NCBI RefSeq assembly: GCF_013409065.1 | Contig: NZ_JACBZP010000001.1 | Span: forward strand, 1,550,001-1,614,000 | DNA: 64,000 nucleotides | Direction of reading: 5' to 3' | Source: Spelaeicoccus albus | GTDB taxonomy: Bacteria > Actinomycetota > Actinomycetes > Actinomycetales > Brevibacteriaceae | In this document: piece after piece, positions 1 through 9,047 of the stretch | Layout of the letters: each line of letters begins with the position of its first letter | How positions within the stretch are numbered: position 1 is the stretch's first letter | Translations under genes and position numbers: made by a program | Notes under the pieces: model-generated | The model's input: the letters and a program-made list of their open reading frames with translations, nothing else | Told to the model about the DNA's origin: nothing | Databases searched by the model: none

Positions 1-333
1 GCACAATTCGACGAGTGGATGCAGATGCTGACCGAGCGGTATGACGAATGCCTGACGACGCTGCCGGCCGAACGCGCCGTTTTCGAAGCCACGTTCAAAC
101 ACACCGAAGCGGACGGATCCGTCTGGATGTACCACCTCAGCCTGATGGGCGAAAACGGTAGCGGGCTCGACACCGCCAACCCGGTCGATGCCGCGCACGA
201 CGCCTACGCCCGGCGGACGAAAGAGCGCGGCTGGGAAGAGTTGATGCCGGCATTCATGCTCACGCCCGAACATATTCGCAGCGCGATGGCTCAATGGGGT
301 TCGACGGGAGCTGCAGCGGAGGTCGGCCGGTGA
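1..333 (+). CDS. DUF6176-like protein, 5'-truncated by the window edge
   Basis: The frame is open from base 1, so the start lies upstream; at least 110 residues are visible, and the first ATG inside the window (19) is probably internal. Acidic stretches, a Trp-Met-Tyr-His segment near residue 46 and a C-terminal 'TPEHIRSAM' segment resemble the small uncharacterised DUF6176 family, which I recall as about 100-115 residues. No catalytic motif is visible and no function is claimed. The stop codon overlaps the GTG start of the acetyltransferase gene (GTGA), so the two are probably translationally coupled. The family call is from memory of related sequences, not a search. Confidence 0.6.
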   Translation, partial: AQFDEWMQMLTERYDECLTTLPAERAVFEATFKHTEADGSVWMYHLSLMGENGSGLDTANPVDAAHDAYARRTKERGWEELMPAFMLTPEHIRSAMAQWGSTGAAAEVGR

Positions 334-905
334 AACTTGTCGACCTGACCTGGCCCGCCTACACCGAACGTCTCGCCATTCGCCCGATTGACGCCGGTGA
401 CCTCGACGATCTGTGGGCGTATCGACGTCTCGAGCCGGTCAACCGATGGTTATCCGGCCGGTCGGTGGATCGAGACGATTTCGCGGCTAAGATTCTTACG
501 CCCGAACACCTCGACAAAACGCTGGTCGTTGAATTGGACGGCGTCGTGATCGGCGACCTCCAGCTCGATGTCGTCGATGCGTGGGCACAGGCTGAAGTTG
601 CCGACCAAGCGAAACGCACGCAGGGGCAACTCGGGTGGTGTTTCAACCCGGATCACACCGGACGCGGTTATGCCACCGAGGCCGTGCGGGAACTCATCCG
701 GATCGCCTTTGACGAACTCGGGCTGCGGCGTCTTGAGGCCGAATGTTTCGCGGTCAATGAGCCGTCCTGGCGATTGATGGAGCGGGTCGGCATGCGTCGC
801 GAGGCCTACACGGTCGGTGAATCGCTGCACCGATCCGGTGTGTGGCACGACGGGATGATGTACGCCCTGTTGGCAAACGAGCGCGAGACAGCGACGCGGC
901 ATTAG
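330..905 (+). CDS. GNAT family N-acetyltransferase (RimJ/RimL type)
   Basis: A 191-residue protein of the RimJ/RimL-like GNAT family, which transfers acetyl from acetyl-CoA to an amine. The acetyl-CoA loop is seen as '[11 protein letters not shown]' (about residues 108-118), followed by '[16 protein letters not shown]', the usual C-terminal GNAT helix. The frame is open from 294, but the GTG at 330 is preferred: GGAG lies about 9 bases upstream and it overlaps the preceding stop. The substrate cannot be told. A clear paralogue lies at 38595-39203, sharing both of these segments almost unchanged. Confidence 0.85.
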   Translation: MKLVDLTWPAYTERLAIRPIDAGDLDDLWAYRRLEPVNRWLSGRSVDRDDFAAKILTPEHLDKTLVVELDGVVIGDLQLDVVDAWAQAEVADQAKRTQGQLGWCFNPDHTGRGYATEAVRELIRIAFDELGLRRLEAECFAVNEPSWRLMERVGMRREAYTVGESLHRSGVWHDGMMYALLANERETATRH

Positions 906-937
906 CCCTCGGCGCCGGCGTGGCCGCTCGTAACGGT

Positions 938-2029
938 CTATCGCCGGCCGGCAACTCCGAGTACTGCGTTGCGCAGCGTGATTCCGGTACGCGAGGCGGG
1001 AATCAGTACGTGTGATGCCGGGGTTGCCGCCCGTTGCCCTCGGTCGGCTCGGACCCGTTGGACCCGTTCATACCGGCCCAATGCGGCTGTGACGTCGCGC
1101 GGCGAATCGTCGAGTGCCTCGGCCAGGGTCATAGCGCCGCTCATCGCCGAGCTGGATCCGTCGCCGAACAACGAAACGCAGGACGCCGCGTCGCCCAGCA
1201 GCGTGGTTCGGCCTCGCGACCACCGCGGAACACGAACGCGGCTGATGGCGTCGAAATACGTGTCGTCCGCGCCGCGAAAGGCGGCGAGAACTTCGGCCGT
1301 GCGCCAGCCGCCCGACGCATAGCGCTGCTCCAGCAGACTTGCCGCAGCAGGCTTGTCGCGCGGATCAACCCGCGCGCGCGAGCGAAACATCAAGGCCGCA
1401 ACCGGATTGCCGGTGCCCGGATGCAGTGCGATGGCGGTACCCGGCTCGTTGTACATCAGCACCGCGTCGCTTCGTTCCGGAGGCCCGGCCATTCGCACGG
1501 TCGCGATATACATGCCGAGGTGGCGGATGTAATCGCGATCCGGACCGTAGGCCATGCGCCGAACGTTCGAGTGCAGTCCGTCTGCGCCGATCACCAAGTC
1601 AAAACTCTCGCCGGGCGCACGGTCGAATGTCGCGTCGACGCCGTGGGTGCCGGACTCGAGGCCGGTGATCACATCGTCGAATCGGAAGTCGACGTCGTCG
1701 CGCGCCGCATCGATCAGGATGGAGCACAGATCGGTCCGCGGCACTTCCAACTCGCGGCCCGGAGTCTTTTGCGTGGCCAAGCCGGCGACCCGGCGTCCGA
1801 CCGAATTCACTATCGCGAGTTCACGTACGTGCGTGCTCGCCTCACGCAACTGCGACACGAGTCCGAGGCGCCGGGCGACGTCGTACGCACGGCCGCGCAC
1901 GTCGACTGGATTACCGCTCGAGCGCACGCCTTGATCGCGCTCGACGACTGTCACCCGATGGCCGATTCGGCCCAGCAGGGCGGCAGCCGTCGCGCCGGCG
2001 ATTCCCGCACCCGAGATGAGCACCTTCAT
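938..2029 (-). CDS. FAD-dependent monooxygenase (PHBH fold)
   Basis: A 363-residue flavoprotein of the aromatic hydroxylase (p-hydroxybenzoate hydroxylase) group. The N-terminal Rossmann motif 'GAGIAGATAA' (residues 7-16) binds FAD. The family's DG motif is seen in 'GADGLHSNVRR' near residue 150 and the GD motif in 'LLGDAASCVSLFGDG' near residue 280. ATG 2029 is chosen because it overlaps the stop of the TetR gene (ATGA) and begins directly at the Rossmann strand; an upstream in-frame ATG at 2050 would lie inside tetR. It is probably co-transcribed with that regulator. The substrate is unknown; enzymes of this type act on aromatic compounds, polyketides or antibiotics. Confidence 0.85.
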   Translation of the reverse strand: MKVLISGAGIAGATAAALLGRIGHRVTVVERDQGVRSSGNPVDVRGRAYDVARRLGLVSQLREASTHVRELAIVNSVGRRVAGLATQKTPGRELEVPRTDLCSILIDAARDDVDFRFDDVITGLESGTHGVDATFDRAPGESFDLVIGADGLHSNVRRMAYGPDRDYIRHLGMYIATVRMAGPPERSDAVLMYNEPGTAIALHPGTGNPVAALMFRSRARVDPRDKPAAASLLEQRYASGGWRTAEVLAAFRGADDTYFDAISRVRVPRWSRGRTTLLGDAASCVSLFGDGSSSAMSGAMTLAEALDDSPRDVTAALGRYERVQRVRADRGQRAATPASHVLIPASRTGITLRNAVLGVAGRR

Positions 2030-2763
2030 TCGACGGCCCTGTCGAGCCACTCGGTCATGAGCGTGCGCTCGGAATCGCTGAGTTTGGACAGCCGGGGCAC
2101 AAGCGTCCGGAACGTGACCGTGGCTGCTTGCACCTCGTCCCGAGCTTCCTTTTCTCTTGTATCGAACGCGCGAGCCTCGGTCAGCATAGCGTGCGACACG
2201 GCGTCATACATGGCATCCGCCAGCCCGGGATCGCGCTCACTGTCCGGCATCGCCAACAACGCCAGGACGGCGCCGGTGCCGGCAGCGTGAATGAGGTTGA
2301 CGGCCCGCTCTTCACTGACTCGAAGCCGCCCGGCCGACGCGACTCGGTGCACCCGCGAACGCAAGATCTCGATGCCGGACGTCGTTGCGGGTGACTGCCT
2401 GCCCCAACCGGGCACGTTGAGCAGCCTGAAGAGCGTCGGGTTCGCCAGTCCAAATTCGACGTGCAAGTTCCATCCGGCCCGAAGCTCTGCGATCGGGTCG
2501 CCCGCGACCTCGGATTCCGACTCGGCAGTCGCCGACTTCGACGCGACGTACGTGGCCATCACGTGCTCGGCCACGGCGTCCAGCAGGCCGTCCTTGTCAC
2601 CGAATAGCCGGTAGATCGCCGGCGCCTGGACTCCCGCCGCATGCGCGACACCGCGAGTGGTCAGCGCCGCCTCCCCGTGCTCGGCAAGCAACCGCGCAGC
2701 GACCTCGACGATAGTTGTCCGGGTGTCGCTTCGGGGTGGATCGCTCATTGCCGTCTCGCTCAT
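2026..2763 (-). CDS. TetR/AcrR family transcriptional regulator
   Basis: A 245-residue repressor-type protein. The N-terminal TetR helix-turn-helix is clear ('LTTRGVAHAAGVQAPAIYRL' about residues 35-54), followed by a large ligand-binding half. The start at 2763 is preferred over the far upstream ATG at 2850, which would run through the promoter and operator region and overlap the divergent gene. A perfect 9-bp inverted repeat lies immediately upstream. By the usual TetR pattern it would repress itself, the coupled monooxygenase and the divergent NmrA-type reductase, with release by an unknown small molecule. Confidence 0.88.
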   Translation of the reverse strand: MSETAMSDPPRSDTRTTIVEVAARLLAEHGEAALTTRGVAHAAGVQAPAIYRLFGDKDGLLDAVAEHVMATYVASKSATAESESEVAGDPIAELRAGWNLHVEFGLANPTLFRLLNVPGWGRQSPATTSGIEILRSRVHRVASAGRLRVSEERAVNLIHAAGTGAVLALLAMPDSERDPGLADAMYDAVSHAMLTEARAFDTREKEARDEVQAATVTFRTLVPRLSKLSDSERTLMTEWLDRAVE

Positions 2764-2767
2764 GTTC

Positions 2768-2806
2768 CAACGATAACGCAATAGTGCTATCGTTAAATTA
2801 TCGTTG
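2768..2806. promoter_or_regulatory. Probable TetR operator between divergent genes
   Basis: CAACGATAA (2768-2776) is repeated perfectly inverted as TTATCGTTG (2798-2806). A further inner TATCGTT at 2788-2794 pairs with AACGATA at 2769-2775. The element fills the gap between the tetR start (2763) and the reductase start (2849) and is AT-rich against a GC-rich background. Its position fits a shared operator for both directions; the binding protein is inferred. Confidence 0.7.
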
Positions 2807-2848
2807 ATATTCAAAATACGATTCCATTGATATCTAAAAGGGGAAGAC

Positions 2849-3724
2849 ATGATTGTTTTGACCGGAGCGACCGGGCAGCTCGGCTCACAGATCGTCGACC
2901 AATTGCTCGCTCGGATCCCTGCCGATCAGGTCGGCGTCAGTGTCCGCGATACGGCCAAGGCCGCCGAACTGGCGAAGCGAGGAGTACGGGTTCGCCGTGG
3001 CGACTATTCGGAACCCGACACGCTTTCCTATGCCTTTGAAGGCGCCGATCAGGTGTTCGTCGTGTCCTCGGGTGCTACCGGGTCCGAAGCCGTCGCCCAA
3101 CACACGAATGCGATCGACGCGGCGCGGGCGGCGGGTGCGGCACGGGTCGTTTACACAAGTCATCAAGCCGTTTCGAGCGATTCGCTGTTCCCGCCCATGC
3201 GTGATCACGCCGCCACCGAGCGGTATTTCGCCGAACAACACGGCGCGTTCACGTCGCTTCGTAATGGCTTCTACGCTGCTACGGTGCCATGGCTCATCGG
3301 CAACGCATTGGAGAGCGGCACCCTGAGTGCTCCGGATGACGGTCCGGTTTCGTGGACCACTCACGCGGACCTGGCCGAAGCGGCCGCCATCGCACTGGCT
3401 GACGGCGGCTCGGCTGACGGCGAGCTGAGTGGCCCGACGGCGCCGCTGACCGGGCCGGAAACCCTCGACCTGGAGGCCGTCGCCGGCATCCTGTCGGATC
3501 TCACCGGGCGGCGGATCTCCCGAGTGATCGTGGGCGACGATGAATGGAAGGCCGGTGCAATCGCGCACGGAATGCCGGACGGGGCGGCGGAGTTCACGCT
3601 CGGGATCTTCCGTGCGGCGCGCCGCGGTGAGTTTGCCGTGACCGACCCCGCCCTCGAACGGATCCTCGGCCGGCCGGCCGCGTCGCTGGCCTCGGTGCTC
3701 GAAAAACTGGTTGCCGGGCAGTAA
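2849..3724 (+). CDS. NAD(P)-binding NmrA-like oxidoreductase (QorB type)
   Basis: A 291-residue atypical short-chain dehydrogenase of the NmrA/QorB type. 'LTGATGQLGSQIV' at residues 4-16 is the GxxGxxG dinucleotide motif, and 'VVYTSHQA' near residue 100 is the conserved fourth strand of the fold. QorB-type members reduce quinones with NADPH, others are sensors, so the reaction is uncertain. The RBS AAGGGGAAGAC precedes the ATG. It is divergent from tetR and the FAD monooxygenase across a perfect inverted repeat, which suggests joint derepression by one compound. Confidence 0.82.
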   Translation: MIVLTGATGQLGSQIVDQLLARIPADQVGVSVRDTAKAAELAKRGVRVRRGDYSEPDTLSYAFEGADQVFVVSSGATGSEAVAQHTNAIDAARAAGAARVVYTSHQAVSSDSLFPPMRDHAATERYFAEQHGAFTSLRNGFYAATVPWLIGNALESGTLSAPDDGPVSWTTHADLAEAAAIALADGGSADGELSGPTAPLTGPETLDLEAVAGILSDLTGRRISRVIVGDDEWKAGAIAHGMPDGAAEFTLGIFRAARRGEFAVTDPALERILGRPAASLASVLEKLVAGQ

Positions 3725-3806
3725 GGACGCGGTGCTCGCGCGACGTCCGCGTACCGAGCCGTGATTCTGTACACTGGGCCGTACCCAACATCGCGGAGGG
3801 GCCGAC

Positions 3807-4334
3807 ATGTCAATCGATGGACAGAGTGAAACAGCGGACGGCACTGTTGAAAACGCCGGAGACGGCCGGAGTGTGATCAGCTTCTCAAGGCGCCTGCACC
3901 ACCCGGTCGAATCCGTCTGGGCAGCGCTGACCCAGGGGGATCAGCTGATCAATTGGTGGGGTCAGGCCGTGCTGGATGTCGAAGTCGGCGGTGAATTCAC
4001 CATGCGGTGGCTCAACACCGACAAGAATGGTGACTCGGTCACGATGCAAACGGTGATCACGCAGCTCGAGCCGGAGTCTCTGTTGGAAACCCGGGGCGAT
4101 CCGCACGGCGTCCTGCGTTGGGAACTGCGCGATGAGGGCGGCGAGGTCACCGGCCTGGCGTTCAGCAGCACGCTGGAATTGCCGGACGAGTACCGGGCAC
4201 CGACGCTTGCCGGCTGGCACTACCATCTCGATGCACTGGCCGGGCACCTTGCCGGCGAGCCCACCGATCTGGTCAACCTTCCCAACGATCGGTGGAACGG
4301 ACTCTACGAACTGTACGGGGAAAAACTCGCCTGA
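3807..4334 (+). CDS. SRPBCC/AHSA1 family protein
   Basis: A 175-residue START-like (SRPBCC) protein of the AHSA1 (activator of Hsp90 ATPase homologue) type. The pattern 'FSRRLHHPVESVWAALTQ' (about residues 31-48), then 'WWGQAV' and 'GGEFTMRW' are characteristic of this hydrophobic-cavity fold, and 'GWHYHLDALAGHL' is the usual C-terminal helix. GGAGGGGCCGAC gives a good RBS. Bacterial members are mostly uncharacterised small-molecule binders; no reaction is claimed. It stands alone, with 82 bases upstream and about 100 downstream. Confidence 0.85.
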   Translation: MSIDGQSETADGTVENAGDGRSVISFSRRLHHPVESVWAALTQGDQLINWWGQAVLDVEVGGEFTMRWLNTDKNGDSVTMQTVITQLEPESLLETRGDPHGVLRWELRDEGGEVTGLAFSSTLELPDEYRAPTLAGWHYHLDALAGHLAGEPTDLVNLPNDRWNGLYELYGEKLA

Positions 4335-4432
4335 CCGGTCCGCCGGCGCTTTTTCGATAGCCGTTGTCGGTGCCGTGGCGTAGCCTGTCTCATTATTCGC
4401 TCCGCCCAACCGATACTGCCTTGGGAGAGGTC

Positions 4433-4987
4433 ATGACAACGCTTGAACACCGGCCCAACTCCGCATTGCTCGTGGTCGACGTGCAACAAATGGTGGTTGC
4501 CGAAGCCCACAATCGAGATGCGGTGGTTGCCAATATCGCCGCTCTCGTCGACAAAGCGCGAGCTGCCGGAACCGACGTGATCTGGGTCCAAAACAACAGC
4601 GACGAACTCCCGCGCGGTAGCGACGGCTGGCAGCTCGTGCCCGAACTTTCCCGGCTCGACTCCGAGCCTCTCGTTGACAAACAGTACGCCGATGCGTTCG
4701 AGGCGACCGACCTCGAAGCCGTCCTCGCCGCGCGGGCGGTCGGAAGCTTGATCGTCGTTGGCGCGGAAACCGACCAGTGCATCCGGTCAACACTGCATGG
4801 CGGCTTCGCCCGCGGATACGACGCCGTGCTCGTCAGCGATGCTCACACCACGAACGACCTCAGCGACTTCGGCGCACCGCCGCCGGAACAAGTCATCGCG
4901 CACACCAACTTGTATTGGACGTATCAAGAGGCTCCCCGCAAGACCGGTGGAACCGTCGCGACCGACGAAGTCTCGTTCGCGGTGTAA
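4433..4987 (+). CDS. Isochorismatase family cysteine hydrolase
   Basis: A 184-residue protein of the isochorismatase-like fold. 'ALLVVDVQQMVV' (about residues 11-22) carries the catalytic Asp, 'GAETDQCIRSTL' near residue 108 carries the nucleophilic Cys, and the expected Lys is in 'LVDKQYADAF'. Members hydrolyse nicotinamide, N-carbamoyl compounds or isochorismate; which applies here cannot be seen. The frame opens at 4364, but ATG 4433 has GGGAGAG just upstream and starts next to the first strand. The stop is seven bases before the next gene, so they are likely one transcript. Confidence 0.88.
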   Translation: MTTLEHRPNSALLVVDVQQMVVAEAHNRDAVVANIAALVDKARAAGTDVIWVQNNSDELPRGSDGWQLVPELSRLDSEPLVDKQYADAFEATDLEAVLAARAVGSLIVVGAETDQCIRSTLHGGFARGYDAVLVSDAHTTNDLSDFGAPPPEQVIAHTNLYWTYQEAPRKTGGTVATDEVSFAV

Positions 4988-4993
4988 CCGGTC

Positions 4994-5882
4994 ATGGACG
5001 ACGTCGCCGGGTCGCGCTGGTTCGGATGGGCCGAAGAGATCCTTGGTGCCGGCCCCGTCGTCGACTGGCACGGCCTTCGCGAAGGCGGCGCGCCGTGGCT
5101 GCTGACAACGGCCGGCACGGCATCGACGCCGGGGCGCTCGGCTGTCCTGCGAATCGGCGAGAGCGACGATCCGGCCGCCACGGAGCTCGAGGCCGCGGCG
5201 CTCACTGCCGCCGGCGGGTGCGGAGTTCCCGTCCCCGAGGTGTACGGTTTCCGGCCGGACGGCGACCGCCCACTTCTCCTGATTAGCGCCGTCGAAGGTG
5301 CCAGCACGATTCCGCAGGCGCCTGACGTCAACCGGCTCCGAGCCTTGGGCCGGACGGCCGCACGAATTCACGCGGTTGCGGCTCCCGGGAAGCTTCCCAC
5401 TCGTACTCGCCCCATTGAGATTGTCGACTTCGCTGCACTCCGCCGAACGAGCGAACCCGAACCTCTGTTGCGCCGAGCGGAGGATGCCGTTGCCTCGTCC
5501 GCCACTCCCGCGCCGTCCGGCTTCGTGCACGGCGACCTCTGGCAGGGCAACGTGCTGTGGAACGACGGCGAACTCGCCGCCGTCATCGATTGGGATTGCG
5601 CGGGCATCGGCGACGCCGGCGTCGATCTCGGATCGCTGCGGTGCGACGCCGTGCTGTGTTACGGCGCTGCTGCCGCCGACGACGTGCTCGCCGGCTGGGA
5701 AGCCGAAGCGGGCCGTCACGCCGAAAACCTCGCTTATTGGGACGTCGTCGCCGCGCTTTCAACGCCTCCCGACCTCGGATGGTTCGTCACGGCCATAGGC
5801 GATCAAGGACGCTCGGATCTTTCCCAAGAAGTCTTGCGCGAACGCCGCGACGAGTTCCGAGGCCGCGCTTCTCGACCTCTGA
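4994..5882 (+). CDS. Phosphotransferase (APH/fructosamine kinase-like) with an apparent 3' frameshift
   Basis: An aminoglycoside-phosphotransferase-fold kinase. 'GFVHGDLWQGNVLW' (about residues 175-188) is the catalytic loop and 'AVIDWDCAGIGDAGVDLG' the metal-binding loop. Read literally, the frame runs to 6367, adding about 160 residues that overlap the next gene by 390 bases and look like an out-of-frame translation of it. A one-base shift at about 5855-5858 (TTCC, one surplus C) restores a plausible ending, E-A-A-L-L-D-L and TGA at 5880-5882. I therefore end it there. The extra base may be a sequencing error, a real mutation or rarely a recoding site. The substrate is unknown. Confidence 0.7.
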
Positions 5883-5978
5883 ACCGCTCCCACGGCAACG
5901 GGGCCAGCCGGGTAATGTGCATCCCAAGGCCACTGCCGAGCGCCGGCACTGGCGGGCGCCACGATCAAAGGGGTCACA

Positions 5979-7772
5979 TTGAGTTCCGATCACAACCGCG
6001 AATTGCGTTCGCGGTCATGGTTCAACGATCCGGCGAACCCCGGAATGACGGCGATTTACCTCGAGCGCTACCTCAACTACGGGATCACGATCGAGGAATT
6101 GCAGTCCGGCAAACCCATTATCGGCATTGCCCAAAGCGGATCGGACCTCTCGCCGTGCAACCGCCACCATTTGGAGCTGGCGAAACGAGTGCGCGACGGA
6201 ATTATCGCCTCCGGCGGTATTCCGCTCGAGTTCCCGGTCCACCCGATCCAAGAGACAGGCAAACGCCCCGGCGCCGCACTCGACCGGAATCTCGCCTACT
6301 TGGGTCTTGTCGAATTGCTGTACGGCTATCCGATCGACGGCGTCGTTCTCACCATCGGGTGCGATAAGACCACACCGTCCCAGCTGATGGCCGCCGCCAC
6401 CGTGAACATTCCCGCGATTGCTCTCTCGGTCGGCCCCATGCTCAACGGCTGGCATGACGGACAGCGCACCGGATCCGGCACCATCGTCTGGAAGGCCCGC
6501 GAACAACTGGCCACCGGCGACATCGACTACGACGAGTTTCTGGAGCTTGTCGCGTCGTCCACCAACTCGGTCGGTTTCTGTAACACCATGGGCACCGCGT
6601 CCACCATGAATTCGCTCGCCGAGGCCCTCGGCATGGAGCTGCCGGGCGGCGCCGCCATCCCGGCGCCTTACCGGCAACGCGCGCAAATGTCCTATCAGAC
6701 GGGTGCCCGGATCGTCGACCTCGTTCGGGACGACGTGAAGCCGTCCGACATTCTCACGCGCGATGCCTTCCTCAATGCCATCGCCGTCAACACGGCCATC
6801 GGCGGCTCGACTAACGCGCCCATCCATTTGCAGGCCATTGCCCGCCACATGGGAGTCGACCTGTCGTTGTCGGACTGGCAAACGCACGGCCACGACCTGC
6901 CGCTGCTGGTCAACCTGCAGCCGGCCGGCGAATATCTCGGCGAAGACTTCTACCGTGCCGGCGGCGTGCCTGCCGTCGTCAATCAGCTCATGGACGCCGG
7001 AGCCATCCGTGACGACGCCATGACCGTCAGCGGCCGGACGATAGGGCAGAACTGTCGCGGCGCCGTGATCGAGCAGCCCGAGGTCATCCGGCCCTATCGG
7101 GATCCGCTGATGCACAGTGCCGGCTTCGTCGTCATGACCGGCAACATCTTCGACGCCGCCATCATGAAGACCTCCGTCATCGACGACGAGTTCCGCCGCC
7201 GGTACCTGCAACAGCCCGGTGATCCGGACGCGTTCGAGGGGACCGCCATCGTGTTCGACGGCCCCGAGGACTACCACGCCCGGATCGAAACCGAGCCGGG
7301 CGTGGACGCCCGCAGCATCCTGTTCATGCGTGGCGCCGGACCGATCGGCTATCCGGGCGCTGCCGAGGTCGTCAACATGCAGCCGCCGGCCGCGCTGCTG
7401 CAAGCCGGGATCGGCGCGCTGCCCTGCATCGGCGACGGCCGCCAGTCGGGCACCTCCGGGTCGCCCTCCATCCTCAATGCCTCACCGGAGGCAGCGGCCG
7501 GCGGCAATCTGGCAGTCCTCCGGACGGGTGACCGGGTGCGCGTCGACTTGCGGAAAGCGCGCGTCGACATGCTCGTCGACGATGAGGAGATCGCCGCGCG
7601 GCGCACGAAGCTCGACTCGGCCGGCGGCTACCGCGGCCCTGCCTCGCAGACTCCGTGGCAGCAACTCCACAGGGACAGCGTCGGTCAAATGGACGCCGGC
7701 ATGGTGATGGAGGACGCCACCGGGTATCAGCGGATCGCGCAAACAAAGGGCCTGCCGCGGCACAGTCACTAA
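5979..7772 (+). CDS. IlvD/Edd family dehydratase, probably sugar-acid (xylonate/arabinonate type)
   Basis: A 597-residue iron-sulfur dehydratase. The three cluster cysteines are seen in '[11 protein letters not shown]' (about residue 56), '[12 protein letters not shown]' (about 129) and '[14 protein letters not shown]' (about 200), the arrangement of [2Fe-2S] pentonate dehydratases. The N-terminus '[20 protein letters not shown]' is typical of aldonate dehydratases rather than of dihydroxy-acid dehydratase of valine synthesis. The start is TTG with AAAGGGG six bases upstream. The family removes water from an aldonic acid to give a 2-keto-3-deoxy acid. A lactonase-like gene 1.3 kb downstream would fit upstream chemistry, but no aldolase is present here. 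Confidence 0.82.
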   Translation: MSSDHNRELRSRSWFNDPANPGMTAIYLERYLNYGITIEELQSGKPIIGIAQSGSDLSPCNRHHLELAKRVRDGIIASGGIPLEFPVHPIQETGKRPGAALDRNLAYLGLVELLYGYPIDGVVLTIGCDKTTPSQLMAAATVNIPAIALSVGPMLNGWHDGQRTGSGTIVWKAREQLATGDIDYDEFLELVASSTNSVGFCNTMGTASTMNSLAEALGMELPGGAAIPAPYRQRAQMSYQTGARIVDLVRDDVKPSDILTRDAFLNAIAVNTAIGGSTNAPIHLQAIARHMGVDLSLSDWQTHGHDLPLLVNLQPAGEYLGEDFYRAGGVPAVVNQLMDAGAIRDDAMTVSGRTIGQNCRGAVIEQPEVIRPYRDPLMHSAGFVVMTGNIFDAAIMKTSVIDDEFRRRYLQQPGDPDAFEGTAIVFDGPEDYHARIETEPGVDARSILFMRGAGPIGYPGAAEVVNMQPPAALLQAGIGALPCIGDGRQSGTSGSPSILNASPEAAAGGNLAVLRTGDRVRVDLRKARVDMLVDDEEIAARRTKLDSAGGYRGPASQTPWQQLHRDSVGQMDAGMVMEDATGYQRIAQTKGLPRHSH

Positions 7773-7779
7773 AACTAGT

Positions 7780-7795
7780 GTCAACTTAAGTTGAC
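7780..7795. promoter_or_regulatory. 16-bp perfect palindrome before an FAD monooxygenase gene
   Basis: GTCAACTTAAGTTGAC is a complete 16-bp palindrome lying 12 bases before the first ATG of the monooxygenase gene and 7 bases after the dehydratase stop. It has the size and symmetry of a MarR or TetR operator. No regulator gene adjoins it, so the binding protein would be encoded elsewhere. Confidence 0.6.
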
Positions 7796-7807
7796 GATCG
7801 CGGTTAC

Positions 7808-9031
7808 ATGCGCCACAATGACGCAATGACGAATGACGGCTCGAACCCGATCGACGTCGCAGTCGTCGGCGCCGGCCCCGTCGGGCTGCTGCTTGCCGGT
7901 GAGCTTGCCGCACGCGGCGTCGACGTCGTCGTCCTCGAGCGGGCGGACTCGCCGTCATCGACGCCGAAGGCGAACGGCATCGTCGGTCATTCGGCAGTCG
8001 AACTCGCCTCGCGCGGAGTCTTCAACGGCACGGAATTCGCAGTCATGTCGCCTCCCGTTTTTCAATTCGGCCCTCTCGCACTCGACCTCGGCAGCGGAAA
8101 CGATAACCCGCTGCACATCCTTCCCGTGCCGCAGCGCCGTCTTGAGGACCTCCTCGAGACACGAGCCGTTCGGCACGGCGCCCGGATTCACCGCGGACAC
8201 GAGGTCGCCGGCTTTACTCAGGACGGCGCCGGCGTCGGTATCGACGCGTGCGCAGGCGACGGCACCACCGAGATCCGCGTGCGCTTTCTGGTCGGGTGCG
8301 ACGGCGCGCGCAGCTTTGTCCGCAAACACGCCGACATCGGCTTCCCGGGCTTCACCGGCGACGAGATCTCGCGGATCGCGCGCGTGCGGATTTCCGCCGA
8401 TCGGATGGTGCGAACCGACGGCGGATTCGAGATTGCCGGCGTCGGCGAAGTCGCGGCAATGCGCATGAATCGGCTGGCCGGCGGCGGGCTCACGATTGCG
8501 CCCATGGACGTCCTCGACCGCAGTGCCCCCGACGACCTCTACCTGATCAGCACCCGCGAACCGCGCGGCGACGCCGAACCCGGCGACGCCCTGTCGGCCG
8601 ACGAACTTCGTGCAAGCCTGCGGCGAGTGACCGGCGCCGAAATTCCGTTCACGGATGCCACGGCGATTCGAAGCACAGTCGGTAACAGCCGCCTGGCTGA
8701 TGCCTATCGTCGCGACCGGGTCTTTTTGGCCGGCGACGCCGCGCACGTCTTCAATGCGGGCGGCTCCGCGTTGAACGTGGGCCTCGAAGACGCGTTCGAC
8801 CTCGCCCCCAGGCTCGCTGCGGCCGTCCGGGACGTGTCGCTCGTCGGTGAACTCGACGGCTACGAATCCGTACGGCGACTGGCCGGTGAACGCACGCTGC
8901 AGCATACTCGGGCACAGGCCGCTCTTGCCCGCGACGACGAGGAAAGCCGTGCCGTTTGCGAGGTCGTGGGCGGGCTCACCTCTGAGCGGGAGGTCTCCCG
9001 GTCGCTCGCCCGGCTGCTCGAGAGCGCTTGA
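7808..9031 (+). CDS. FAD-dependent monooxygenase (aromatic hydroxylase family)
   Basis: A 407-residue flavoprotein monooxygenase. FAD motifs are in order: 'VVGAGPVGLLLAGEL' (about residues 19-33), the DG motif 'VGCDGARSFVRK' near 165, and the GD motif 'FLAGDAAHVFNAGGSALNVG' near 315. Asn-Ala-Gly-Gly replaces the commoner Pro-x-Gly-Gly of the last motif. It is shorter than the usual 480-550 residues, lacking the C-terminal thioredoxin-like part of phenol hydroxylases. ATG 7826 is an alternative start; neither has a clear RBS. The palindrome just upstream suggests ligand-controlled expression. The substrate is unknown. Confidence 0.83.
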   Translation: MRHNDAMTNDGSNPIDVAVVGAGPVGLLLAGELAARGVDVVVLERADSPSSTPKANGIVGHSAVELASRGVFNGTEFAVMSPPVFQFGPLALDLGSGNDNPLHILPVPQRRLEDLLETRAVRHGARIHRGHEVAGFTQDGAGVGIDACAGDGTTEIRVRFLVGCDGARSFVRKHADIGFPGFTGDEISRIARVRISADRMVRTDGGFEIAGVGEVAAMRMNRLAGGGLTIAPMDVLDRSAPDDLYLISTREPRGDAEPGDALSADELRASLRRVTGAEIPFTDATAIRSTVGNSRLADAYRRDRVFLAGDAAHVFNAGGSALNVGLEDAFDLAPRLAAAVRDVSLVGELDGYESVRRLAGERTLQHTRAQAALARDDEESRAVCEVVGGLTSEREVSRSLARLLESA

Positions 9032-9047
9032 GGGCGAAGCCTTAAGC
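9026..9047. terminator. Possible bidirectional terminator hairpin
   Basis: GCTTGAGGGC (9026-9035) pairs with GCCTTAAGC (9039-9047) around a GAA loop, with one bulge. It spans the stop codons of two convergent genes (TGA at 9029-9031 and, on the other strand, TAA at 9042-9044). There is no T-run, so this is weak support for a terminator. Confidence 0.35.

Noticed and set aside
1034-2290. 418-codon open frame on the plus strand
   Set aside because: It lies antisense to the FAD monooxygenase and tetR genes, has an Arg/His-rich composition typical of a shadow frame in GC-rich DNA, and shows no domain.
6015-7403. 462-codon open frame on the minus strand
   Set aside because: It is fully antisense to the IlvD/Edd dehydratase, whose cluster cysteines and motifs are intact on the plus strand.
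5979-7772. Dihydroxy-acid dehydratase IlvD of valine/isoleucine synthesis
   Set aside because: The N-terminus and overall motif spelling match aldonate dehydratases, and no branched-chain synthesis gene is near.
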